From Rhodocyclaceae bacterium (GTDB lineage: Bacteria > Pseudomonadota > Gammaproteobacteria > Burkholderiales > Rhodocyclaceae), in assembly GCA_006218025.1 (NCBI GenBank), contig VBWA01000008.1, positions 1-64,000 on the forward strand: a DNA stretch of 64,000 nucleotides, written 5' to 3'. This document shows, one piece after another, positions 26,395 through 38,583 of this stretch (position 1 is its first letter; every line of letters begins with the position of its first letter). Below the pieces are notes generated by a model. The model saw only the letters and a program-made list of their open reading frames with translations, searched no databases and was not told the origin of the DNA. Made by a program: the position numbers and the translations under genes.

Positions 26395-26850
26395 ATGAAA
26401 ACCACCAAGTATCTTCCAGCCGTTGCAGCCGTCGTAGGCGCGTTGGTTTCGCCAGCATCCTTCGCGGACAACGCGGACATTCGCTTTCGCATCGGCGATG
26501 GATCGTTCGCCATCGCCATCGGGGCGCCGCCGCCGGTACGCGTCGTTGCGTATGTACCCGTGGCCATGCCCGGCCATGTCTGGGTGCCGGGTTACTGGGC
26601 ATGGAATGGCCACCGACAGATCTGGAACAGCGGTGCATGGGAAAGGCCGCGGCAGCACTACCGGCAGGCGGCCGGACATTGGGAGCAGCGCAACGAGCCC
26701 CGGCGCTTCGAGTCGCCGCGGTGGGAATCGCGCCAGGCTGTCGAGCGCCACAGTCAGACGCGCGACTACGGCCGGCAGGTGCGATACGAGGATCGTCGTG
26801 ATCTGGCCTTCTTCCGTGGCCGGGATGCGCGGCGCGAACATTCCCGGTAA
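26395..26850 (+). CDS. Exported YXWGXW-repeat-type protein of unknown function
   Basis: 151 residues with a clear signal peptide (MKTTKYLPAVAAVVGALVSPASFA). The middle has tandem aromatic units (HVWVPGYWAWNGHRQIW, then GAWERPRQHYRQAAGHWE) as in YXWGXW repeat proteins; the C-terminal half is rich in Arg, Glu and Gln. A good Shine-Dalgarno (GAGGAG) precedes the ATG. It is likely periplasmic or outer-membrane associated. It stands alone among decayed genes but itself looks intact. Confidence 0.7.
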   Translation: MKTTKYLPAVAAVVGALVSPASFADNADIRFRIGDGSFAIAIGAPPPVRVVAYVPVAMPGHVWVPGYWAWNGHRQIWNSGAWERPRQHYRQAAGHWEQRNEPRRFESPRWESRQAVERHSQTRDYGRQVRYEDRRDLAFFRGRDARREHSR

Positions 26851-26876
26851 GCGCCGCCCTTGCTTCGGGCAGCGGG

Positions 26877-27557
<681 letters not shown>

Positions 27558-27632
27558 CAGGCGACCGGCGGTGAAGCTGGCGGGGCGATTGGTCGCGAGT
27601 GTCGCGGCTAATCATCGCCATTGTCAGCTTGA

Positions 27633-27656
27633 AGCCGGCTCGCGCCGGCTTTTTTT
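27633..27656 (+). terminator. Intrinsic terminator
   Basis: AGCCGGC-TCGC-GCCGGCT followed by seven T. No intact plus-strand gene lies just upstream, so it probably served a lost gene. Confidence 0.8.
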
Positions 27657-27684
27657 GTGTACTTGGATATCGAAGGGAAGAATC

Positions 27685-28116
27685 ATGTCGGCAACAAGCA
27701 GCCTGAGGTCATTGGCTGCGAAGGTCGTGGCAGCAGCAGCCCTGTTTGCGCCGTTGGCACATGCGGCCGACGAATCGAGCGTGACGCTGATTTGCGAAGC
27801 CGTACGCAGCAAGTATCCAGACCTCGCGCCCTATTGCGGACTGGCGGATGCGGAAAGAAGACCGATTGTCGTTGGCACGACGATGCAGCTGGCCGGTGAC
27901 AGAAAGGTTTCCGACCCTTTTGTGTCAGGTGCACAAGCCGGATCAAGGCTACGCAAGGATTGCGGATTGGGTGCTACGCCCCCAGTCGTCGCACGGGCCA
28001 TCAAGGCCTTCGGTGCCTTTCTCAATCAGGTATTGCTCACGCTGTCGGGTGTCGCCAACGTGCGCACCAGCGTGGTCCTGCGCGAACTGAAATACGAGAC
28101 GGCGCTGCCGGTCTGA
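27685..28116 (+). pseudogene. Chimeric ORF: exported N-terminus joined to Lrp/AsnC C-terminal fragment
   Basis: The first ~30 residues form a signal peptide (MSATSSLRSLAAKVVAAAALFAPLAHA), followed by an unrecognised cysteine-containing stretch. The last 35 residues (28009-28116, FGAFLNQVLLTLSGVANVRTSV... ending ALPV) match the C-terminal strand of Lrp/AsnC regulators, which have no business in an exported protein. The likeliest reading is two unrelated fragments fused by deletion. Lrp genes often neighbour indolepyruvate oxidoreductase genes, whose remnant lies just upstream. Confidence 0.6.
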
Positions 28117-28230
28117 ACGTGTCGGGAGAGGATGCTGGGTGTTGTCGGGCTGCCGGCGTGGCGATCGGCGATGGGTAGAATGCAGGTATCCGGATCGACG
28201 GGCATCTTTTTCCAGAAGGGACAGGTATTC

Positions 28231-28920
28231 ATGAAACTCTTTGTTGCCGTGTTTATGCTTCTTTGCGCCAGCGCTGGCTGGAGTGCCGATCAGCCGGCTG
28301 CTTCCCAGGCCACAGTGCTCAAGGGCGAGGTGCTGGAAGTCAAGGATGTCGATACTTATACCTATGTTCGTCTCAAGACTGCGGACGGGGAAACGTGGGC
28401 CGCGGTTGGCAGGGCGCCGTTGAAAAAAGGGGCAAAGGTCGTCATTGAAGATGTGACGGTCATGAACAATTTCGAGAGCAAGGCCCTGAAAAGAACCTTC
28501 CCGAAAATAGTGTTCGGCACCCTGGCCGGCACCGGGGCAGCGAGCGGAATGCCCGCGGGGCATTCGGGCATGCCGAAGGTCGAGCATGCCGGCGACGTCA
28601 AGGTGCCGAAGGCCAGTGGTGCCGATGCGCGAACCGTTGCGGAAGTCATCGGGAAGAGTGCCGAGCTCAAGGACAAGACTGTGCTGATTCGGGGCAAGGT
28701 CGTGAAATACTCGCCGGGGATCATGGGCAAGAACTGGATCCATTTGCGCGATGGATCGGGTTCCGCCGCGGACAATACGAATGACCTGCTGGTGACGACC
28801 ACCGATCAGACCAAGGTCGGCGATGTCGTTGTGGTGAAGGGTCTGGTGCACACCGACCGCGACTTCGGTTCCGGCTATGCGTACAAGGTGCTCGTCGAAG
28901 AGGCCAGGCTGCAGCAGTGA
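28231..28920 (+). CDS. Exported OB-fold-like protein, NrfJ-related
   Basis: 229 residues with a signal peptide (MKLFVAVFMLLCASAGWSA). Two similar halves, each with a GEVLEVKDVDTYTYVRLKTADG- or RGKVVKYSPGIMGKNWIHLRDG-type segment, suggest two OB-fold-like domains as in NrfJ-related and nucleic-acid-binding OB proteins. A His/Met/Gly-rich linker (GMPAGHSGMPKVEH) between them could bind metal. The stop overlaps the lytic transglycosylase start (ATGA), so the two are co-translated. Confidence 0.65.
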   Translation: MKLFVAVFMLLCASAGWSADQPAASQATVLKGEVLEVKDVDTYTYVRLKTADGETWAAVGRAPLKKGAKVVIEDVTVMNNFESKALKRTFPKIVFGTLAGTGAASGMPAGHSGMPKVEHAGDVKVPKASGADARTVAEVIGKSAELKDKTVLIRGKVVKYSPGIMGKNWIHLRDGSGSAADNTNDLLVTTTDQTKVGDVVVVKGLVHTDRDFGSGYAYKVLVEEARLQQ

Positions 28921-29789
28921 GTTGTCGCCTGCCCGAACGGGGCCGGCGCTGGCAGGCGCTCGGCGTGTGCCTGCTGGCGGGCTTCGCTTTGCTGCTCCCG
29001 GCAGTCGCGGTGCGTGCCGAAGCCCTCCACGAGGAAGCGCCGCGCGTGGTGGCGGCGCTGGAGCAGGGACTGGCTGCCGAATCGGGAGCCGGCCTGAGAA
29101 AGAATCCGCGACTGGCCTTGGCGCTCTATTGCGATGCCGGCGTCATGGGCAGTCCCGAGGGGTTCTTCCGTGTCGGCCGCATTCTCGCCAAGGGCCCCGT
29201 GTTCGTGCGCAATCCGGCGCTGGCCAATGCCTATTTCGCCCTGGCGGCGAAACTCGGGCATCGCGATGCGTTCGATCACTACGATGAAAGCATCGGCAGC
29301 ACGCCGCTCGGCGACGAGTGCGGCAATTTCGAAGCCAGCCTGGTGGCGGGACACTTCGACCTCGATGGCTATCTGTCCGCGCTCTCGCCGGCAAAACGAA
29401 AAGTTTCAGACTTGATCCGCCGTCATGCGGCGCGCTACGGCGTCGATGTGCGCATCGCCCTGGCGGTGGCGCTGGCCGAGTCGAATCTCGATTCGCGGGC
29501 GGTTTCGCCGAAAAACGCACAGGGTGTGATGCAACTGATACCGGGGACGCAGGAGCGCTTTGGCGTGAAGCATCCCTTCGATGCCGAGGCCAACATCAAG
29601 GGTGGACTGGCCTACCTGAAATGGCTGAAGGCGCGCTTTGGCGGCGACTGGGCGCTGGTCGCTGCGGCCTACAATTCAGGGGAAGGCGCAGTCGAGCGGC
29701 ACGGTGGAATCCCGCCGTTCCGCGAAACCCAGGCCTATGTGCGGCGGGTGCTGTTCTTCGCGGGCTTTGCGCTGCGTAAGAACACTTGA
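28917..29789 (+). CDS. Lytic transglycosylase (SLT domain) with N-terminal Sel1-like region
   Basis: Cleaves peptidoglycan in the periplasm. N-terminal hydrophobic segment, then a helical part with Sel1-like pieces (KNPRLALALYCDAG, NPALANAYFALAAKLGHRDA), then an SLT domain with catalytic glutamate in ALAESNLDSRAVSPKNAQGVMQLIP and later AYNSGEGAVERHGGIPPFRETQAYV. 290 residues. The ATG overlaps the upstream gene's stop. Confidence 0.88.
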   Translation: MSCRLPERGRRWQALGVCLLAGFALLLPAVAVRAEALHEEAPRVVAALEQGLAAESGAGLRKNPRLALALYCDAGVMGSPEGFFRVGRILAKGPVFVRNPALANAYFALAAKLGHRDAFDHYDESIGSTPLGDECGNFEASLVAGHFDLDGYLSALSPAKRKVSDLIRRHAARYGVDVRIALAVALAESNLDSRAVSPKNAQGVMQLIPGTQERFGVKHPFDAEANIKGGLAYLKWLKARFGGDWALVAAAYNSGEGAVERHGGIPPFRETQAYVRRVLFFAGFALRKNT

Positions 29790-29810
29790 GGCCTTGCCGG
29801 GCGCGTGGCC

Positions 29811-30296
29811 TCAGCCGAACCGGCGGGAGATCAAGTGATCCAGGGAGAAGACTCCCGGCCCCCTGGCGATGAGGAAGACCAGGACGGCGGCCCAGACGCC
29901 ATGGGTCGGCCAGGCGCCGGGATAGACCAGAACCTGGATCACCAGGGTCATCCCCAGCAGCGCGAGCGCCGAAAAGCGGGTTGCCAGTCCGAGCAGGATC
30001 AGCAGCGGAAACAGGTGCTCGGCGAATGCTGCCAGCGGCGCCGCCAGTTCGGGAGCGATCAGCGGCAGCCGGTATTCGTCGCGAAACAGGGTAATCGCCG
30101 AATCGGCAAGGTGCGGCAGGCCAAGCGAGAATTCGCCGCCGATGATATCGATGGCGAAGCCCTGTACCTTGGTCTGGCCCGACTTCCAGAAAACCGCGGC
30201 GATCGAGAATCGCCCGAGCAGGGCGATCAACGAGTCGGGGATGACACCCATCAGGTCGATGCCTTGCTCGACCCTATTTTTCAGTTTGGCGATCAT
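29811..30296 (-). CDS. DoxX-family membrane protein in the bufferin operon
   Basis: 161-residue protein with four hydrophobic segments, family pattern LLGRFSIAAVFWKSGQTKVQGF and FAEHLFPLLILLGLATRFSA. DoxX-like proteins commonly end bufferin (bufA-bufB-bufC) operons; the role is unknown. The start overlaps the bufC stop by 4 bp. Confidence 0.85.
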   Translation of the reverse strand: MIAKLKNRVEQGIDLMGVIPDSLIALLGRFSIAAVFWKSGQTKVQGFAIDIIGGEFSLGLPHLADSAITLFRDEYRLPLIAPELAAPLAAFAEHLFPLLILLGLATRFSALALLGMTLVIQVLVYPGAWPTHGVWAAVLVFLIARGPGVFSLDHLISRRFG

Positions 30297-31060
30297 GGAG
30301 CAAGTCCGGTAATTGCGCCGCAGCGCAGCAGCAGGCCGAGCGCGTCGCTCAACTCGAAGCCTGGATCGGCCGCCAGCGCCTGTTCGGAGGCATCGCCTAG
30401 ACAGCAGACGGCTTGCAGTCGCTGAACGAAGGCGGCCGTTCCCGCCGTGACAAGGTAGGTCTCCACCTCCAGTCCGGCACGCAAAACAAGGGCGGATTCC
30501 GGCTGCGCGGTGTTTACCGCTTCCAGCGCTGAACCGATGTCGTCTTCCTGATGCGCGGCCCAGAGCGACACCACGGCATGCGTTGAAAGCAGAATTCGCA
30601 GCGAAGGATGCAGCGTGAAGCGCACGGTCGGCAGCCGCGCGGGGTCGGCCAGCAGCCGGGCAAATCGTTCGGGCGGAACCGGATCGGCATCGGCGGCATG
30701 GCAGGCCTGAACCCGCAGCATTTCGAGGCGCGCAACGTCGGCCAGGTAGGGCAGGCTTGCTGCGGGTTGAAAATCCTCGATGAAGCCGGGGAAGCCATCC
30801 CCGTAGTGCGCCATGACCGGCGAGCGCGGCGGGTGCGCACGGGCGAAGAGGCTGGCCATGGCGCGGAAAAACTCCTCGCCGACCAGCGCCTGAGTCACCG
30901 GAAACGTGTCGGCCAGGGCGTCGATCAGCGACACCATGACGTTGTTGCGATAGACGGCGAAGCGCCGCGCCGGGTCGGAGCGGTTCCAGGCCGTCAGTCC
31001 GGGCGGGCAGGCCGGCGGCATCGCCAGCAGGCTGTCGGCGAAGGCCTGGTGATGGCTCAT
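30293..31060 (-). CDS. bufC1: BufC/HvfC-type DUF2063 RiPP partner protein
   Basis: 255 residues. The N-terminal domain matches DUF2063 ([33 protein letters not shown], followed by [12 protein letters not shown]), the partner protein that presents precursor to the DUF692 enzyme. It overlaps bufB upstream and doxX downstream by 4 bp each. Confidence 0.88.
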   Translation of the reverse strand: MSHHQAFADSLLAMPPACPPGLTAWNRSDPARRFAVYRNNVMVSLIDALADTFPVTQALVGEEFFRAMASLFARAHPPRSPVMAHYGDGFPGFIEDFQPAASLPYLADVARLEMLRVQACHAADADPVPPERFARLLADPARLPTVRFTLHPSLRILLSTHAVVSLWAAHQEDDIGSALEAVNTAQPESALVLRAGLEVETYLVTAGTAAFVQRLQAVCCLGDASEQALAADPGFELSDALGLLLRCGAITGLAP

Positions 31061-31944
31061 GCGGCCATCTCCAGCGGGCGGCGCGTCTTCACCGCGGCCA
31101 TGATCGCCTCGGCCTGATGCGCCTCGGCAAGCAATACGGGGAAGGCCGGGATATCGTTGTCGCGTTCGATCAGGGTCGGCGTGGGTCCCAGCAGACCCAG
31201 TGTGCAGGCATACAGATCCCAGACCGCCTGCGCCACGGGCGAGCCGTGGCTGTCGATCAGCAGGGGATCGCCGGCGGCGTCGGTGTCGCGCGCAAAACCC
31301 GCCAGGTGGATTTGTCCGACCGCGTTCAAAGGCAGCGAGCTGATGTAGGCAAGGGGGTCGCGGTGATGATTGACGCAGGCGACATGAACATTGTTCACGT
31401 CGAGCAGCAGGCCGCAGCCGGTTCGCCGCACGACCTCGGCGATGAAATCCGTCTCCGCCATCGTCGAGGCGGCGAATTCGACGTAAGTCGCCGGGTTCTC
31501 CAGCAGCATGCGGCGCTTGAGCCGGTCCTGTACCTGGCTGACATGTGCGCAGACGCGGGCAAGCGTTTCGGCGTGATAGGGCACGGGCAGCAGATCGTTG
31601 AGGAACACACCGCCGTGACTGGCCCAGGCCAGATGTTCGGAGAACGATTCCGGCTGGTAGCGGTCGAGCAGATGGGCGAGGCGATTCAGGTGTTGCTCAT
31701 CCAGAGGAGACTCGCTGCCGATGGACAGGCCCACGCCATGGATCGAGAGGCAATAGTCAGCGCGGATGCGGCCCAGATAGTGGTGGAAGGGGCCGCCGTC
31801 CACCATGTAGTTCTCCGCATGGACCTCGAAGAAGCCTATGTCCGGCCTGTCGACGAGGATCTCGCGAAAGTGTTCCGGCTTCAGGCCGACCCCGCCCCGG
31901 GCGGGGAGCCCCGGGGCGCGGCGGGCGCCGGCCGACGTTGTCAT
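31057..31944 (-). CDS. bufB1: BufB/HvfB-type DUF692 multinuclear iron oxygenase (MNIO)
   Basis: 295-residue member of the DUF692 family, TIM-barrel enzymes with two or three iron ions that oxidise cysteine residues in precursor peptides. Seen: [60 protein letters not shown] and HLAGF, which hold the His/Glu/Asp metal ligands. It lies 36 bp downstream of bufA and would convert BufA cysteines to thiooxazole or similar groups. Confidence 0.92.
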   Translation of the reverse strand: MTTSAGARRAPGLPARGGVGLKPEHFREILVDRPDIGFFEVHAENYMVDGGPFHHYLGRIRADYCLSIHGVGLSIGSESPLDEQHLNRLAHLLDRYQPESFSEHLAWASHGGVFLNDLLPVPYHAETLARVCAHVSQVQDRLKRRMLLENPATYVEFAASTMAETDFIAEVVRRTGCGLLLDVNNVHVACVNHHRDPLAYISSLPLNAVGQIHLAGFARDTDAAGDPLLIDSHGSPVAQAVWDLYACTLGLLGPTPTLIERDNDIPAFPVLLAEAHQAEAIMAAVKTRRPLEMAA

Positions 31945-31980
31945 GGCGACGTGGTGGCGTGATGCGCGGACGTCGGGCGA

Positions 31981-32283
31981 TCAGGCCTTCTTTTCCTTGA
32001 ACTCCATGAGTTGCCCCTTGCCGGTCGGCGAGGTCGTCGACGCGGTTTTTTCGCAGGTGCCCTTGGGCACCAGCGACCAGGCGTTGCCCTGATGATCCAT
32101 CTTCGAACTTCCGGCGCAGGACGTTCCCGCGCCCGCCTTGCAGTCGTTCTTGCCCTTCATGGCCACGCCGTAGCACTTTTCCTTGTCGGCCATCTTGTCC
32201 TGCGCAGCGACGGGCGTCGCTGCGACCGTCAGAGCAGCGCCCAGGGCGAAGGCGAGCGAAGCGGCGGTCATTGTCTTGTTCAT
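31981..32283 (-). CDS. bufA1: Bufferin precursor BufA (DUF2282)
   Basis: 100-residue exported precursor with a signal peptide (to about A27, VAAQ). Four conserved cysteines, C37, C48, C56 and C77, fall in the family pattern [14 protein letters not shown]...SCAGSS...VPKGTCEK. Bufferins are copper-buffering peptides matured by BufB and BufC. On the minus strand a stretch TTGTAAGGAACC about 85-100 bp before the start resembles an ECF-type -35 element. A Shine-Dalgarno (AAGGAG) precedes the ATG. Confidence 0.92.
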   Translation of the reverse strand: MNKTMTAASLAFALGAALTVAATPVAAQDKMADKEKCYGVAMKGKNDCKAGAGTSCAGSSKMDHQGNAWSLVPKGTCEKTASTTSPTGKGQLMEFKEKKA

Positions 32284-32406
32284 GATGTATCTCCTTGATC
32301 TGTCGAGGTTGAGGATGTTGCGTCGCGGGCTCGCGAATTCGATTCGTGCCTGCTGCAAGGGTAGTCGGGGCGACTGCCGGTTCCTTACAACCTAAAGGAG
32401 ATTTTG

Positions 32407-33981
<1,575 letters not shown>

Positions 33982-34030
33982 GGCGGCGGGGAGATCGATG
34001 CGAAGGGCCGCGATTATACGGTGCCGGCCG

Positions 34031-34054
34031 GAAGTCGGCGCTGGTGATACGGTG
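34031..34054 (+). repeat. 24-bp dispersed repeat, copy 7
   Basis: GAAGTCGGCGCTGGTGATAC followed by GGTG, upstream of prfC in the gap to the ribbon-helix-helix gene. Confidence 0.8.
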
Positions 34055-34074
34055 ACGGGAACTGCCTTTTGGGC

Positions 34075-34488
34075 TCAGCGCCCCGCTTGCGCCATCCCGA
34101 TACGTTGTGGCTGCACGGCAAAGGTGCCGGCGCGCGCGGCCTTTTCGCCCGCCAGAACCCAGTCCGGGTCGAGCGAGCGGATCGGCACCCCGGTATCGGC
34201 CGGTATGCGGCCGGATACCTGCAAGGCCAGATAACGCCCGCAACTGACGCGCAGGAAAGACGTGAAGTTGGCGCTGTCGTTGTCACTCTGGCCGCCGGCC
34301 TCGGCCAGTTCGTCGTAAAGGCGGGTGATCAGCTGAGCCACGCTGAGGCCGTCGCGGGTGCCGATTTCTTCGAGCACCTGCCAGAACAGGTTCTCCAGCC
34401 GGATGCTGGTGGCGACGCCGGAAAGCCGCAGGGAACGCGAGCGGCAGCGATACAACTCGGGGTCGGCGCTGATGAAGATTTTGCACAT
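34075..34488 (-). CDS. Ribbon-helix-helix domain protein
   Basis: 137 residues. The segment RSRSLRLSGVATSIRLENLFWQVLEEIGTRDGLSVAQLITRLYDE has the strand-helix-helix layout of RHH_4/Arc-like DNA-binding domains and is followed by TSFLRVSCGRYLAL, seen in these proteins. The start MCKIFISADPELY is chosen because a Shine-Dalgarno-like GGAGAAAAGG lies upstream. Target genes unknown. Confidence 0.75.
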   Translation of the reverse strand: MCKIFISADPELYRCRSRSLRLSGVATSIRLENLFWQVLEEIGTRDGLSVAQLITRLYDELAEAGGQSDNDSANFTSFLRVSCGRYLALQVSGRIPADTGVPIRSLDPDWVLAGEKAARAGTFAVQPQRIGMAQAGR

Positions 34489-34574
34489 CGCCTTTTCTCC
34501 TCGGAAAGGTCGGCGAGGATGCGAATGCATCCTCGCCGTGCAATGTAGCACCGCTGCCGTACTGAGCGAAAGTA

Positions 34575-35156
34575 TCAGAGCTCGATGCGGGTGCCGAGCA
34601 AACTGAGGAACTGGCTGATCCAGGCCGGATGCGCGGGCCAGGCCGGCGCCGTGACCAGGTTGCCGTCGGTGACGGCGGCGTCGATCGCGATCTCGGCGAA
34701 TTTTCCTTCGGCCAGCACGACCTCGGCGCTGCAGGCCGGATAGGCCGAGCAGCTTCTGCCCTTGAGCACACCGGCTGCGGCGAGAATCTGTGCGCCGTGG
34801 CAAATCGCGGCGACCGGCTTGTTGGCACTGAAGAAGTGACGCACGATGTCGAGTACCACGGGATTGAGCCGCAGGTATTCCGGGGCGCGGCCGCCGGGGA
34901 TCACCAGCGCGTCGTAGTTTTCGGCCCTGACGTCGGCAAAGCTGGCATTCAGTGCGAAATTGTGGCCGCGTTTCTCCGAATAGGTCTGTTGCCCCTCGAA
35001 ATCGTGAATAGCCGTGGCAACGCTGTCGCCGGCGTTCTTGTCCGGGCAGACCGCATGCACGCTGTGGCCGACTGCCAGCAGGGCCTGGAAGGGCACCATG
35101 ACTTCGTAATCCTCGACGTAGTCGCCGACCAGCATCAGTATCTTCTTGGCTGCCAT
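34575..35156 (-). CDS. DJ-1/PfpI family protein
   Basis: 193 residues with the class I glutamine amidotransferase-like fold. The N-terminal GDYVEDYE and the nucleophile elbow AICHGAQIL (cysteine) are visible. Members are proteases, glyoxalases or deglycases; which this is cannot be told. A strong Shine-Dalgarno (AAGGAG) precedes the ATG. Transcribed divergently from the large CHASE-GGDEF-EAL gene. Confidence 0.88.
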   Translation of the reverse strand: MAAKKILMLVGDYVEDYEVMVPFQALLAVGHSVHAVCPDKNAGDSVATAIHDFEGQQTYSEKRGHNFALNASFADVRAENYDALVIPGGRAPEYLRLNPVVLDIVRHFFSANKPVAAICHGAQILAAAGVLKGRSCSAYPACSAEVVLAEGKFAEIAIDAAVTDGNLVTAPAWPAHPAWISQFLSLLGTRIEL

Positions 35157-35377
35157 CTCTCTCTCCTTGTAGTGGTGGGGGCATGCAGTGCACGCCTGCG
35201 ATGCATTCTTGCCGCGGTGCGGTGGTGGCGGGTAGTAACCGGCTAACTCATCGAGTACGTTGCTGCGGCGCAGCAGGAGTAGTTGCGTGCCGCAAAGGGT
35301 TTTTGGATGGGGCGGTGTAACATCCTCCTCGCCACGATTCCGCGATACCCCACCGATGCCGACAGCCGTGCTTACCG

Positions 35378-38300
35378 ATGCCGACAGCCGCGCCCTCTGA
35401 AGTGACCGCGCGCCTGTTTCCATTCCGGGCGGGCCTCTGGCCGGCCTGGATTGCGCTCGCCAGTTCGCTTGCGTTGACGCTGGTCGCCTGGCGCTATACC
35501 CAGCAGGATATCGAGCGCGAGATGCGTCGTGAATTCGATAACGAGGTCAGCGAACTGAGGGGCGAGATCAAGGCCCGCATTGCCGGCTATACGCAGGCCT
35601 TGCGTAGCGCCGCGGCGCTGTTTGCCGCCAGCGACGAAGTGACCCGCAGGGACTGGAGCGACTATGTCGCCAGGCTCAGCCTGGAGCGCGACTATCCGGC
35701 GATCCAGGCGCTGGCGTTTGCGCGTGCCGTGAGCGCTTCCGACCTCGGCGCGCTCGTCCGTGAAATGCGCAAGAGTGGTGCGGCCGATTTCGCCGTGCGT
35801 CCGCCGGGTAAGCGCGAGCGCTATGTCGTGAATGTCTTTGCCGAGCCCTACCGCGGACTCAACATCAAAGCGCTCGGCTATGACATGTGGCAGGATCCGG
35901 ATCGGCGCGAGGCCATGCAAAGGGCGCGTGACACCGGCGAGCCCGTGATCACGCGCAAGGTCACGCTGAAGATCGACGAGCAAGGCAACCCGACACCGGC
36001 GTTCATCATGTATCTGCCGGTGGTGTCCAAGTCGCGCAGCGGCGTCTACGGCTACGTGCTCAGCCCTGTTCGCATGCCGCTGCTGATGGGCGATCTGCTC
36101 AATCGCGGGCTCCATGCCGTATCCCTCGACATCCACGACGGCACCGATCCGGGTCCCCAAAGCCTCCTCTATCGCAGTACCGGGGAAGACCGCCCGGTGA
36201 CCGCGAAACTGGTCCACAGCGAAACCCTGATGGTCGGTGGGCGACCATGGACCCTGAACTTTGCCAGCCACCCGGAACTCGAAGCGCGGGCTGAGGTGGG
36301 GCGTTCGTTTCAGGTGCTGGCGGGAGGCCTGCTCACCAGCCTGCTGCTGTTCAGCATCGTCTGGTCGCTGGCCACCACCCGCGACCGTGCCCTGCGCCTG
36401 GCGCGTGAGATGACCGGTTCGCTGCGCGAGAGTGAGGCCCGCTTCAGGACGCTGGTCGAGCAGGCGCCCGATGCCATTGTGGTGTACGACATGGACGAGA
36501 GCCGCTTCGTCGATGCCAATGCACAGGCAGAGAGGCTGTTCGGTTGCGCGCGCGAGGAACTGCTGCAGGCCGGGCCGGAGCGGTTCTATCCGTCCGGCGA
36601 GTTCAGCGGAAAAACCGCGGCGGAGAACGTTCGGGAAATGCTCGAGCGGGCACTGACCGGGGAGCAAGTCTTCTTCGAGCGCACCCTTCGCAACGCGCTT
36701 GGCAGGCTTGTGCGCTGCGAATTGCGGCTGATCCGTTTGCCTTCAGCCGATCGCCGACTGATTCGCGGCAGTTTTGTCGACATCACCGAGCGCAAGAACG
36801 CGGAAGAAGTCCTGGCGCGCCAGCAAGCCGCACAGCGGGAGAGCGAGGAACGGCTGCGCCTGCTGTTGAATTCGACCGGCGAAGCGATCTACGGCATCGA
36901 CCTGGATGGCCGCTGCACATTCTGCAATCCGGCAGGGCTGCGCATGCTCGGCTGGGGTAGCGAGCACGATCTTCTCGGTCGCGACATGCACGCCACGACC
37001 CACTACCGGAAACCTGACGGTTCGCCGTATCCGGCGGATGCATGCCCGCTATGCAGCGTGCTCGAAACCGGTGCGGAGGTATCGGTAGATGATGACGTCT
37101 TTCTCCGTGCCGATGGCAGCAGTTTCCCGGTGCGCTACGGCGCACATCCGATCCGGCGCGACGGAGAAATCATCGGCGCGGTGGTGACGTTTACCGACGC
37201 AACGCGGCGCAAGGCGGCAGAGGACGAAATCAGGAACCTGGCGTTCTACGATCCGCTGACGCGGCTGCCCAACCGGCGGCTGATGCACGATCGCCTCGAG
37301 CGCGCCCTGACCGGCAGTGCGCGGCACACGCGTCATGGAGCCCTGATGCTGTTCGATCTGGACGACTTCAAGACGCTCAACGACACGCTGGGGCATGCGG
37401 TGGGCGACCAGTTTTTGATCGAAGTGGCTACCCGCATCGAGTCCTGCATCCGCGAAGGCGATACCGTTGCGCGGCTGGGTGGCGACGAGTTCGTGGTGAT
37501 TCTCGAAGATCTCGATGCCGAAGCCGTCGCCGCGATGCAGGCGGAGAGCGTGGCGGTAAAGATTCAGGCCGCACTGACCCAGCCTTACCTGTTCGATCTG
37601 AGTCTGGTCGGGGGAGACAGCGACACGCGCAGCTACCACTGCACCGCGAGCATCGGCATTGCGCTGTTTCGCGATCAATCGCTGTCGGTCGAGGAGTTGA
37701 TGAAGCGAGCCGACACGGCCATGTACCAGGCCAAGGCGGCGGGCCGCAACACGCTGCGCTTCTTCGACCCCGACATGCAGGCGGTGGTCACCGCCCGCGC
37801 CACGCTGACGGCGGACCTGCGCGCGGCCATCCGCGAGAGCCAGTTCCTGCTCCACTATCAATCGCAGTTCGATGACGAAGGCCGCATGACCGGCGCCGAA
37901 GCGCTGGTGCGCTGGCAGCATCCGCGGCGCGGTCTGGTATTCCCCGCCGAGTTCATTCCGCTGGCAGAGGACAGCGGCCTGATCCTGCCCCTGGGCCACT
38001 GGGTGCTGGAAACGGCCTGCCGGCAATTGCTGGCCTGGGCGCAGCAGCCCGACATGGCTCATCTCACCGTTGCCGTAAATGTCAGCGGCCGCCAGTTCTA
38101 CCAGAGCGATTTCGTCGAGCAGGTGCTCGCGGTGCTGCACGAGACCGGTGCCGATCCGCGGAAACTCAAGCTGGAAGTCACCGAGAGCCTGTTGTTGCAC
38201 GACATGAAGGACATCATTGCCAAGATGGCCGTGCTGAAGGAAGAGGGGGTGACGTTCGCCCTCGACGATTTCGGCATCGGCTATTCGTCCCTGTCCTACC

Positions 38301-38563
38301 TGAAACGCCTGCCTCTGGCCCAGTTGAAGATCGACCAGTCATTCGTGCGCGACGTGCTCACCGACGGCAACGATGCAGCGATTGTCCGCACCATCATCGC
38401 CCTTGGCCGGAGTCTCGGCCTGGACGTGATCGCAGAGGGAGTGGAAACCGAGGGGCAGCGCGAGTTTCTGGCCCGGCAGGGCTGTCACGCCTACCAGGGC
38501 AATCTGTTCGGCAGGCCGGGGCCGGCGGAGATGCTGCAGGGGACACGGCCGCTGGCCGTGTAG
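35378..38563 (+). CDS. CHASE-PAS-PAS-GGDEF-EAL membrane sensor for cyclic di-GMP
   Basis: 1061 residues. Order: membrane helix (about 20-40), periplasmic CHASE domain (about 70-300) with [13 protein letters not shown], second helix near 310-325, two PAS domains (about 355-490 and 490-615), GGDEF (RLGGDEF, near 705) and EAL ([18 protein letters not shown]). Both catalytic signatures are present, though the last EAL motif is altered (YQGNLFGRP rather than QGYLFG). It may make or break down c-di-GMP. A 21-bp tandem duplication (35357 and 35378, ATGCCGACAGCCG) gives two possible start codons; only the second is in frame. Confidence 0.92.
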   Translation: MPTAAPSEVTARLFPFRAGLWPAWIALASSLALTLVAWRYTQQDIEREMRREFDNEVSELRGEIKARIAGYTQALRSAAALFAASDEVTRRDWSDYVARLSLERDYPAIQALAFARAVSASDLGALVREMRKSGAADFAVRPPGKRERYVVNVFAEPYRGLNIKALGYDMWQDPDRREAMQRARDTGEPVITRKVTLKIDEQGNPTPAFIMYLPVVSKSRSGVYGYVLSPVRMPLLMGDLLNRGLHAVSLDIHDGTDPGPQSLLYRSTGEDRPVTAKLVHSETLMVGGRPWTLNFASHPELEARAEVGRSFQVLAGGLLTSLLLFSIVWSLATTRDRALRLAREMTGSLRESEARFRTLVEQAPDAIVVYDMDESRFVDANAQAERLFGCAREELLQAGPERFYPSGEFSGKTAAENVREMLERALTGEQVFFERTLRNALGRLVRCELRLIRLPSADRRLIRGSFVDITERKNAEEVLARQQAAQRESEERLRLLLNSTGEAIYGIDLDGRCTFCNPAGLRMLGWGSEHDLLGRDMHATTHYRKPDGSPYPADACPLCSVLETGAEVSVDDDVFLRADGSSFPVRYGAHPIRRDGEIIGAVVTFTDATRRKAAEDEIRNLAFYDPLTRLPNRRLMHDRLERALTGSARHTRHGALMLFDLDDFKTLNDTLGHAVGDQFLIEVATRIESCIREGDTVARLGGDEFVVILEDLDAEAVAAMQAESVAVKIQAALTQPYLFDLSLVGGDSDTRSYHCTASIGIALFRDQSLSVEELMKRADTAMYQAKAAGRNTLRFFDPDMQAVVTARATLTADLRAAIRESQFLLHYQSQFDDEGRMTGAEALVRWQHPRRGLVFPAEFIPLAEDSGLILPLGHWVLETACRQLLAWAQQPDMAHLTVAVNVSGRQFYQSDFVEQVLAVLHETGADPRKLKLEVTESLLLHDMKDIIAKMAVLKEEGVTFALDDFGIGYSSLSYLKRLPLAQLKIDQSFVRDVLTDGNDAAIVRTIIALGRSLGLDVIAEGVETEGQREFLARQGCHAYQGNLFGRPGPAEMLQGTRPLAV

Positions 38564-38583
38564 GCTCATCAGGCGGCCCGGAT

